Assembly: GCA_910579675.1 (NCBI GenBank)
Contig: CAJTUF010000007.1
Location: forward strand, 1 to 64,000
Reading direction: 5' to 3'
From: an uncultured Muribaculaceae bacterium
GTDB taxonomy: Bacteria; Bacteroidota; Bacteroidia; Bacteroidales; Muribaculaceae
DNA length: 64,000 nt
A program made the translations under genes and the position numbers. This document shows positions 58,435 to 64,000 of the stretch, one piece after another (position 1 is the first letter of the stretch; every line of letters begins with the position of its first letter). The notes beneath the pieces were generated by a model. It saw nothing but the letters and a program-made list of their open reading frames with translations. It did no database searches and was not told the origin of the DNA.

Positions 58435-58532
58435 TTATTTGAAGGTGATTATGGCAAGAACCGGATTGGATTCCGGATCCATCTGTTCTGCAATTTCTTT
58501 AAGGTTACCACTTAAATATCCTTTTTTGGGCA
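58435..58532 (-). pseudogene. C-terminal remnant resembling a Bacteroidetes 6-bladed beta-propeller protein
   Basis: Minus-strand translation gives KKGYLSGNLKEIAEQMD followed by PESNPVLAIITFK and a stop. The ending (Asn-Pro-Val-Leu then an alternating hydrophobic strand to Phe-Lys) is like the C-termini of the DUF5128/6-bladed beta-propeller family common in Bacteroides. Upstream the same frame reads LEAIPLP, then a TGA stop, so the gene is broken; the rest is not recognisable. Assignment rests on a short motif. Confidence 0.35.
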
Positions 58533-58835
58533 GTCATGGCAAAGGTATGGCCTCCAGATGAGAATGGCAAAGATATTCATATGACTTACAGCACGTTTTG
58601 ACGGCCTTTGTGGGCTCGATCGTGGTCACTTGATCTATATATCATAGTCTTTTGTTGACATGGGGATTTGACCCCGCCAAGCATGAGTGTGAAAAATGAT
58701 TAGATAATATAAGATTTCATTCTGTCAAACTCCAGTTTTCCGGCTTCTTTGATTGGGTTGTCCAAATCCAAATAAAATTACGACAGCAATTCTGAATTTC
58801 ATCTTTGCAATTTCAAATTATCAAAATAATAATAC

Positions 58836-58843
58836 TACCTTTG
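58836..58843 (+). promoter_or_regulatory. -7 box of the ATPase-nuclease operon
   Basis: TACCTTTG, exact TAnnTTTG, 23 bases upstream of the ATPase start codon. The nearest TTTG upstream is at 58804-58807, after a longer than usual 28-base spacer. Confidence 0.5.
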
Positions 58844-58866
58844 CAACGATTAGATAATCATTATTC

Positions 58867-60120
58867 ATGGCAACCATACAGATACAAAATATCGGTCCAA
58901 TCGTTGACACTGGAGTGATCGAACTCCGTGCTATCAACCTTTTCATAGGCAAACAAAGCAGTGGCAAGAGCACTCTGCTCAAAATTTTGTGTTTCTGCCG
59001 GTGGATCGATAAGCAGGTAGCCATCGGAAGCCGTAAAAAGGATAAAAGCGCATCATACGTCTATAGCCATTACTCACGGTTCATTAAGGAACTGATGCAC
59101 TTCTATCGGTTCAACGAGAGTTTTTTCACGGCTCAAAGCCAGATACACTACAACGGCGATGCGGTGGAGATAACTTTTAAAGGCGACACCAAAAACAACG
59201 CTCAGATCGCAGCGAAAGCCAAGGGGGATAAGTATAATAGCAAGCTGTGCTTTATCCCTTCTGAACGCAATCTGCTGTCGGCGATTAAGAACATTCAGGA
59301 CGGTTATCGGTCGAGCGACATGGACATGTTGTTCAACTTTGTGTTTGAATGGAGTGAATTTCGCGAAAAATTCACACCCGACAACCGCCTGCGGCTGACT
59401 GTCGCGCCCGACATGGAGTATTACTATGACAAGGAATCTGGCGAACAGATTATAATACACAAGAATAACCGGCAAGTACCACCATTCTCGCCATTCTACG
59501 CATCAAGCGGCGTACAGTCGGCACTCCCGCTTGAGGTTTTGTTGCGCAGCCTTGTCAACACCATAGGCCAAAATGCCAAGTTGAGCCAATCGGATCTTAC
59601 GCAGATAGTAGCCCGATTACTCCGCGATGGTGCCACAGTAGAGCAAGTGCAGCGCGCAATTGAGGCCGGACATGAAGAAAGCCGAAAATTGCTTACATAT
59701 CAGGGCATCCAGCTCTTTATTGAAGAGCCGGAACAGAATCTTTTTCCCGAGTCGCAGGCTGCGATCATCAACAGCATTGTACGAGCGGTCAAGGAGGCTG
59801 AAAGCAAGAGTGCGCATCATCGCAACATGGTTGTGATGACCACACACAGCCCCTACGTGCTATCGTCGTTAAATGTGCTTATGGCCGCCTCAGAAGCCTA
59901 CCCGATAGACCCCGACGCCACCCAACAAATTGTTGACAAGGATCTGATATTGCCCCTTGGTGAAATCAAGGCGTACAGCATTGACGATGATGGCTATGTA
60001 AGAAGCATTGTGGATGACGACCTGTATATGGTCGATGGTACTTTCCTTGACAGTGCGTCAGATGCTGTTGAAAATAAGCTTTCACTCCTCAACGATATAA
60101 TCTGCAACGGCCATGCCTGA
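58867..60120 (+). CDS. ABC/OLD-like AAA-family ATPase of a two-gene putative defence module
   Basis: The 417-residue protein is an SMC/ABC-type ATPase of the AAA_15/AAA_21 group. It has Walker A in LFIGKQSSGKST (28-36), a signature-like ASSGVQSALPL (212-222), Walker B with catalytic Glu in LFIEEPEQNLFP (283-294) and the switch His in MTTHSPYVLSSL (H327). The helical insert between is about 170 residues, short compared with Rad50 or SMC. No Toprim domain follows, unlike OLD nucleases. Proteins of this kind act as sensors or energy modules in antiphage systems such as Septu, PARIS and retron-linked pairs. Its stop overlaps the next gene by 8 bases, so the two work together. Confidence 0.9.
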   Translation: MATIQIQNIGPIVDTGVIELRAINLFIGKQSSGKSTLLKILCFCRWIDKQVAIGSRKKDKSASYVYSHYSRFIKELMHFYRFNESFFTAQSQIHYNGDAVEITFKGDTKNNAQIAAKAKGDKYNSKLCFIPSERNLLSAIKNIQDGYRSSDMDMLFNFVFEWSEFREKFTPDNRLRLTVAPDMEYYYDKESGEQIIIHKNNRQVPPFSPFYASSGVQSALPLEVLLRSLVNTIGQNAKLSQSDLTQIVARLLRDGATVEQVQRAIEAGHEESRKLLTYQGIQLFIEEPEQNLFPESQAAIINSIVRAVKEAESKSAHHRNMVVMTTHSPYVLSSLNVLMAASEAYPIDPDATQQIVDKDLILPLGEIKAYSIDDDGYVRSIVDDDLYMVDGTFLDSASDAVENKLSLLNDIICNGHA

Positions 60121-60577
60121 CATTTATGAAAAACTGGTAAGGCAAGGCTATGCTCCCCACCACACCTTGACCGGGCGTAAGGATATGTCGGTAAAGGAGA
60201 ATAGAACAGAATATCGCCTACAGCTCGACAAGCGCAGACCTACTGCAAGTTATCAGGTCGATGGCAAGATTATCACCTCAGGAAACAAGTGTGACTATCT
60301 GATGCTTGTGTGCCATGACGAGCCGCAAAATCAATGGACTGAAGTGTTTGTGGAGCTTAAAGGCAGCGATGTGGAACACGCGATAACGCAACTCGAAGCT
60401 ACCATTGGAGCCGACATACTGAAGCACAAATGTGTCAACCGGCGATTGGCACGTATCGTGGCTCTGTCCTTTCCTTCCCACAAATCCAATCCGGCGCTTG
60501 AAAAGGCCAAAAGACGCTTCAGGGCATATAGCTGCGATTTAAAAACTATAAAGACAAAACAACCTGACAATATTTAG
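60113..60577 (+). CDS. Putative PD-(D/E)XK nuclease-like partner of the ATPase (154 aa)
   Basis: I do not recognise a named family, but a PD-(D/E)XK core is visible: Glu34 in TEYRLQLDK, Asp61 in KCDYLMLV, then FVELKG with Glu81 and Lys83, and a downstream Gln93 in HAITQLEATI. The strand-D-strand-ExK spacing (20 residues between Asp and Glu) is normal for restriction-endonuclease-like folds. A basic C-terminus (KAKRRFRAYSCDLKTIK) could bind nucleic acid. The start at 60113 lies inside the ATPase gene (8-base overlap). Together they resemble an ATPase sensor with a nuclease effector. Nuclease activity is inferred from motif only. Confidence 0.75.
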   Translation: MPDIYEKLVRQGYAPHHTLTGRKDMSVKENRTEYRLQLDKRRPTASYQVDGKIITSGNKCDYLMLVCHDEPQNQWTEVFVELKGSDVEHAITQLEATIGADILKHKCVNRRLARIVALSFPSHKSNPALEKAKRRFRAYSCDLKTIKTKQPDNI

Positions 60578-60658
60578 CCGCAACAGAAACCCGGCGCTAC
60601 TATTCTACGCTCAAGTTTATCATTCTCCATTTGTCGTAAATTCATATCGTTCACAGCA

Positions 60659-61486
60659 ATGAAAACTGACAATAGTGATTATCTGCGTTATGGGATGCTT
60701 ATTCCATTAGCTTTGCTGCTTGCCTCATTCGTGACGGGTTGCTTGTCTTATTCCAATGCAAAACAAATCATCGCGGAAGATTTGAACGATGCGATGCTTG
60801 CGCTGGCTAATGAGAACAGCGGGTTGTGGACCCGGCAGGATACCATCGCTGCATTACGTCAGATGCACGAAACCACTCATAAGCCTATTATATATCAGGC
60901 GTCGGATGTCAATTTCAGGAACTCCGCTTTGAAAGATGAGGCATATTTTACCCTATCGTTGATTGATAAGAAAAATGCCTTGCCTGAAATCCACGGAAAC
61001 AGAATTCATGCGTGGCATGCGGCAAGCCGGTTTGCCTCCGACACCATCATGCTCATACCTGAATGTGCTCCGGATGGTGTTGCCGTACAGCTGCAAGGCT
61101 TTGTCCACTGCTCCATGGCATCAGTGTTTGCTGCTTCCGACCAGACATTGCCCGGTGTTCTTCTCTCGTTATCCATTCTCTCGACTGCGGCCATGTTTGT
61201 ATGGCGAAGAAAAGAAAACGGACTCGCTGCGGTAAGCGCCGAAGCCAATCCTCTTGACGGCGTAAAACTCACACCGATGCAACGGCAGTTTGCTCAGATG
61301 CTCCTTGACGCTCCCGGAATGAGGGTAGACAAAGCAACCCTTTGCTCAACCCTTTGGGGCAATAAAAGTAATGCAGAGGAGTCGCTCTACACACTCGTCA
61401 GACGCACCAAAACTGCTCTTGCCGCGGCCAACATAGAGATTATCTGCAACCGTGGCGACTCTTATGAGCTGCGCATAAGTGGCTGA
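60659..61486 (+). CDS. Membrane-spanning one-component regulator with C-terminal winged helix
   Basis: The 275-residue protein has a transmembrane helix at about 11-30, a periplasmic domain (31-163), a second helix at about 164-182 (PGVLLSLSILSTAAMFVW) followed by RRK, and a cytoplasmic C-terminal domain (about 200-275) with LTPMQRQFAQMLLDAPGMRVDKATLCSTLW-type sequence that matches an OmpR/PhoB winged helix (TLVRRTKTALAAANIEI, GDSYEL). It would sense an envelope signal and bind DNA directly from the membrane, ToxR-like but with the DNA-binding part at the C-terminus. The outer-membrane barrel gene follows and is a likely target. No kinase or phosphorylation site is present. Confidence 0.82.
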   Translation: MKTDNSDYLRYGMLIPLALLLASFVTGCLSYSNAKQIIAEDLNDAMLALANENSGLWTRQDTIAALRQMHETTHKPIIYQASDVNFRNSALKDEAYFTLSLIDKKNALPEIHGNRIHAWHAASRFASDTIMLIPECAPDGVAVQLQGFVHCSMASVFAASDQTLPGVLLSLSILSTAAMFVWRRKENGLAAVSAEANPLDGVKLTPMQRQFAQMLLDAPGMRVDKATLCSTLWGNKSNAEESLYTLVRRTKTALAAANIEIICNRGDSYELRISG

Positions 61487-61658
61487 CTCATTGCGCTGTC
61501 AGTGTTTGTCAGACAAATGTCAGACAATTTTCATGGCTTGATTGCTACTTTTTCACTTGCTTTGCGGTCAGAAACGACCTTCGGCTGCGAACGGCTCCGC
61601 GATCGACTTCCGCTTCGTTTTGACCACGAGCTGAAGGTTGCAGAAAATTCGCATAAGC

Positions 61659-63719
61659 ATGAAAAAGTTACTTTTAGCTCTATTGTCGGCATTGCCTTTT
61701 ATGGCATACGCCCAACAGGAAGTCACTACCGACTCCATTTCCAACACTCTCGATGAAGTGGTGGTTACTGCCGACGCGCAGATTGAAACCGCCAGAAAAG
61801 TCATACTCCGGCCTACTAAACTGGAGAAGAAACACAGCACCAACGGCTACTCGCTGCTGGAGAATATGAATCTGCCGGATTTCCATGTCGACGCTTCGGC
61901 AAAGACCATTTCAACAATAGCCGATCGTGATGTAATAATACTGATCAATGGTGTTGAGGCAGATCCCGACGAACTCGCCACTCTCGCCGCCTCCGAGATT
62001 GTGCAGATTGACTACCGGCGCAACCCCGGTGGCCGCTATGTCAGGAGTGGCGCGGTAATGAATTTCATCACTGTGCAATATGATTATGGCGGCAATGTCT
62101 ATCTCTCGGCCAATGAGGGGTTGGCTCGTCAATACGGCAATTATACCGGCATGGTAAACTATAAGAAAAACGCACTCACACTGACCCTCACAGCAAATGG
62201 CAAGTGGGATCAGCTATCCCAGTTGAATAGAGCCGAAAACGTGTTTATGCTCAATGACGGCGTTTTGAACCAAAACGTTGTGCCAATCGAGGGGAAGACC
62301 CATACAAATTCGCAATACGTCAATGTCAAGTTGGCACACGCCACACAAAACCACTCTTTTGATATCTCGCTCGCATTGACCCGGAGCGCGACCCCTAAAA
62401 ATCACTTGAAGGACAATATCACTTACAACGGCCTATATGATTTCACTTCAACAGCCACCCGAAATAGCAAGGAGCATGGTCTGTCGCCTGTTCTGAAAAT
62501 GCACTACAATCTGTATCTTACCGGCGGCCACACCCTTATGGCCATAGTGACTGCGCGTCACGGCCACACAAATTTCAGAAGCAACTATCTGGAAACCAAT
62601 ATCGATGAGATTCAGAACAACACCAAGGAGGATAATGTGTTGGCAAGCGTAACCCTCGGGTATTTCAAACAGTTTGCAAGTGGCCTCAGCCTCGGCACAA
62701 CGGTGGATGAATATTACAATTATTACCGCGATATATATTCGGGTGGCTTCACAAACAAGCAGATATTGAAGAACAACCACGCAATGGCAATGCTTCACCT
62801 GAATCAGAACCTGCCCTTTGGATTGTCCTACTATCTGTCGGGAGGCATCACCGATCTGTATTCTACCATCGGAGACCATAACGACAACCAATTTGCGCCA
62901 ATGGCTTACTATGGCGCCACCTATGCTGTCAATAATAAGCACTCATTTTCCGTGACAGGATTTTATTCCCACAGTATTTATCCCCCTTCCTACAAGAACG
63001 GGACGGTTATACGCACATCATTTTTTGAGACAACCTTAGGCAACCCGGATCTTGGGCAAGTTAAGTCATTTGAAAATACTATCAGTTACAATGGAAGCAT
63101 CGGACATATCGGATTCTCTTTCACCTACGATTTTCTTAAGGCTTATAACAACACCTCCAACCGATACTTCGCCGAAGATAACATCATGTATCATCAGCTT
63201 GTCAACGACGGAAACTTCTATTACAACAAGCTTGTCGGGGGCGTTTCAACAAATCTGATAGATAATAAGCTGAGATTGAATGGCAGTGCCATATTCAGCA
63301 TGAACTGCTTCGATTCGGAATACCGTCCTGCAAAAAGCAACGATTGGCGCATCTATTTCAATGCCTCCTATCTGTTTGGTGACTGGCAGGTGAGAGGATC
63401 ATACGCTCTTCCCTACAAGGTCCTTGGTATTGAGGGTACAAAAGTCAGCTATCCGGCTCAGTATGGGCTCTCCTTGAATTGGCAGCATGGCAACTGGGCT
63501 GCCGAGTGTAGGGTCGAAAACTTCCTTGACCGCAGAATGGCAATCCGGACAAATGCTGATTATCAGGCCTATCGATCTGTTTCGGAATCACTGACCGACT
63601 TGAAAGGCAGGAATATCAGCTTATCCGTCACTTACACTCTGCCTTACGGCAAAAAGACAGATAGAGACCGCGTAGAAACCGAGTCAACAATCAACTCGGC
63701 AATCCTCCGTCCGTTCTGA
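61659..63719 (+). CDS. Outer-membrane beta-barrel (TonB-dependent receptor-like) protein
   Basis: From the ATG at 61659 the product is 686 residues. It has a signal peptide (MKKLLLALLSALPFMAYAQ), a plug-like region (NTLDEVVVTADAQIETARKV, then DRDVIILINGVEADPDEL and VQIDYRRNPGGRYVRSGAVMNF) and a long barrel (OMP_b-brl_3 type). DEVVV is TonB-box-like. The N-terminal carboxypeptidase-like domain common in this family is absent. It is 172 bases after the membrane regulator gene, a pairing seen in other Bacteroidetes, so the regulator may control it. Cargo unknown. A terminator follows at 63741-63786. Confidence 0.88.
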   Translation: MKKLLLALLSALPFMAYAQQEVTTDSISNTLDEVVVTADAQIETARKVILRPTKLEKKHSTNGYSLLENMNLPDFHVDASAKTISTIADRDVIILINGVEADPDELATLAASEIVQIDYRRNPGGRYVRSGAVMNFITVQYDYGGNVYLSANEGLARQYGNYTGMVNYKKNALTLTLTANGKWDQLSQLNRAENVFMLNDGVLNQNVVPIEGKTHTNSQYVNVKLAHATQNHSFDISLALTRSATPKNHLKDNITYNGLYDFTSTATRNSKEHGLSPVLKMHYNLYLTGGHTLMAIVTARHGHTNFRSNYLETNIDEIQNNTKEDNVLASVTLGYFKQFASGLSLGTTVDEYYNYYRDIYSGGFTNKQILKNNHAMAMLHLNQNLPFGLSYYLSGGITDLYSTIGDHNDNQFAPMAYYGATYAVNNKHSFSVTGFYSHSIYPPSYKNGTVIRTSFFETTLGNPDLGQVKSFENTISYNGSIGHIGFSFTYDFLKAYNNTSNRYFAEDNIMYHQLVNDGNFYYNKLVGGVSTNLIDNKLRLNGSAIFSMNCFDSEYRPAKSNDWRIYFNASYLFGDWQVRGSYALPYKVLGIEGTKVSYPAQYGLSLNWQHGNWAAECRVENFLDRRMAIRTNADYQAYRSVSESLTDLKGRNISLSVTYTLPYGKKTDRDRVETESTINSAILRPF

Positions 63720-63740
63720 ACTGAAGGACTGATATCCTGA

Positions 63741-63786
63741 CAATAGCCGGGGGCTCCAACCACACTGCTGGAGCCCCCGACTATTG
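63741..63786. terminator. Bidirectional terminator after the beta-barrel gene
   Basis: An 18-position stem (63741-63758 with 63769-63786; one mismatch near the base) around a 10-base loop, rich in G and C. It lies between the plus-strand barrel gene and the convergent minus-strand gene at the right edge, and no long U-tract follows. Confidence 0.75.
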
Positions 63787-63812
63787 TCTATGGGTACTGA
63801 TGTCGGTGCTGA

Positions 63813-64000
63813 TCAGATCTTGATGATGATGGAGCGTCGGTAGAGGGGGTAGCCGATGAGCCAGTTTAGGCCCACGAAGCTGAGCGAGTAGGCCAGTGAC
63901 GCTACGGTGGGGTCGTGGAGGAGGCCCACGAAAAATTGATATGGGGCATCGCCGGCGGTTACGGCAAGCACAAGAGCAATGACGTCGCTCAATACGTAGA
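63813..64000 (-). CDS. C-terminal end of a multi-pass membrane protein, acyltransferase-like (cut by window edge)
   Basis: The last 61 codons on the minus strand read YVLSDVIALVLAVTAGDAPY, then a loop, then SLAYSLSFVGLNWLIGYPLY and RRSIIIKI before the TGA at 63813-63815. The final helix followed by Pro-Leu-Tyr-Arg-Arg and a short Ile/Lys-rich tail is typical of the C-terminus of the DUF5009/NagX-like (heparan-alpha-glucosaminide N-acetyltransferase-related) membrane acyltransferases in Bacteroidetes. The remainder lies beyond the window. Confidence 0.75.
   Translation of the reverse strand, partial: YVLSDVIALVLAVTAGDAPYQFFVGLLHDPTVASLAYSLSFVGLNWLIGYPLYRRSIIIKI

Larger units (their letters stand above)
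58033..58866. other. AT-richer intergenic stretch with gene debris before the ATPase-nuclease pair
   Basis: These 834 bases hold no full gene. Past the susD terminator there is a G-rich patch (58131-58153), a 45-codon open frame with a good ribosome-binding site (58230-58367), a minus-strand gene remnant (58435-58532) and finally the promoter of the ATPase gene. The sequence becomes markedly richer in A and T than the flanking housekeeping DNA. An 11-base direct repeat GATTAGATAAT occurs at about 58699-58709 and 58849-58859. Confidence 0.5.

Noticed and set aside
58663..58681. tRNA-like T-arm (GGGGATTTGACCCC) upstream of the ATPase gene
   Set aside because: No matching acceptor, D or anticodon arms on either strand; read as a small hairpin only. 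It could be a remnant attachment site, but there is no integrase.
58867..60577. Assignment of the ATPase pair to PARIS, Septu or Gabija
   Set aside because: The partner lacks an HNH motif (Septu), a UvrD-like helicase (Gabija) and a recognisable DUF4435 pattern (PARIS); it shows an ExK nuclease motif instead.
1..64000. CRISPR array, rRNA, tRNA or tmRNA genes
   Set aside because: No regularly spaced repeats of 24-40 bases and no convincing structural RNA gene were seen on either strand by reading; a covariance-model scan was not possible.

Overview
The window reads as chromosome of an anaerobic gut-type member of Bacteroidales, most likely a Muribaculaceae relative. The evidence is a SusC/SusD pair, many families largely confined to Bacteroidetes (DUF3575, DUF3943, DUF4295, DUF4421, DUF4831, PCMD), a eukaryotic-type GT3 glycogen synthase, and promoters that fit the Bacteroidetes consensus TTTG-N~20-TAnnTTTG. 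Class III ribonucleotide reductase, class I fumarase and a sodium-pumping methylmalonyl-CoA decarboxylase point to anaerobic life with propionate production. The taxonomic guess is inference; no rRNA or tRNA gene is visible.

Layout. 1-1290: two nested insertion sequences, an IS66-type element (ISBst12-like, cut by the window edge) that appears to have landed inside an ISAs1-family transposase gene. 1331-3320: dnaK (minus). 3738-8430: an operon for methylmalonyl-CoA epimerase and the decarboxylase (mmdA, an OadG-like subunit carrying a lamin-tail domain, the biotin carrier, the beta subunit). 8764-11809: two unknown proteins, tcdA, and on the minus strand a zinc-binding lipoprotein and a GNAT acetyltransferase. 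11920-18778: a TPR-like membrane protein and a run of envelope proteins (PCMD, DUF3943, DUF4831, DUF3575) with the NAD(P)HX repair enzyme. 18861-26904: housekeeping genes (hpt, adk, fumarase, a lipoprotein, aspartate 4-decarboxylase, rpmB-rpmG-DUF4295, radA).

26993-34647 is a glycogen block: alpha-glucan phosphorylase and glycogen synthase (minus), then a small secreted protein, a secreted type I pullulanase and an MBL-fold hydrolase (plus). 34719-37448: nrdG-nrdD (minus), behind a promoter with a striking inverted repeat. 37681-45042: a DUF4421 outer-membrane protein, then a tripartite RND efflux operon (TolC, adaptor, pump) ending in a PII-like PG0541-family gene. 45157-48400: PASTA protein, RluD-type pseudouridine synthase, dnaA (minus). 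48721-52360: ddl, a membrane-anchored MurF and an alpha/beta hydrolase (minus), which make and attach D-Ala-D-Ala. 52775-58032: SusC and SusD.

58033-60577 is the clearest accessory patch: AT-richer DNA with gene debris, then a two-gene unit encoding an ABC/OLD-like ATPase and, overlapping it, a small protein with an apparent PD-(D/E)XK nuclease core. Its architecture suggests an antiphage-type ATPase-nuclease module and is my best candidate for an undescribed system. It is followed by a membrane-spanning one-component regulator (C-terminal winged helix) and an outer-membrane beta-barrel protein, then the 3' end of a multi-pass acyltransferase-like gene at the right edge.
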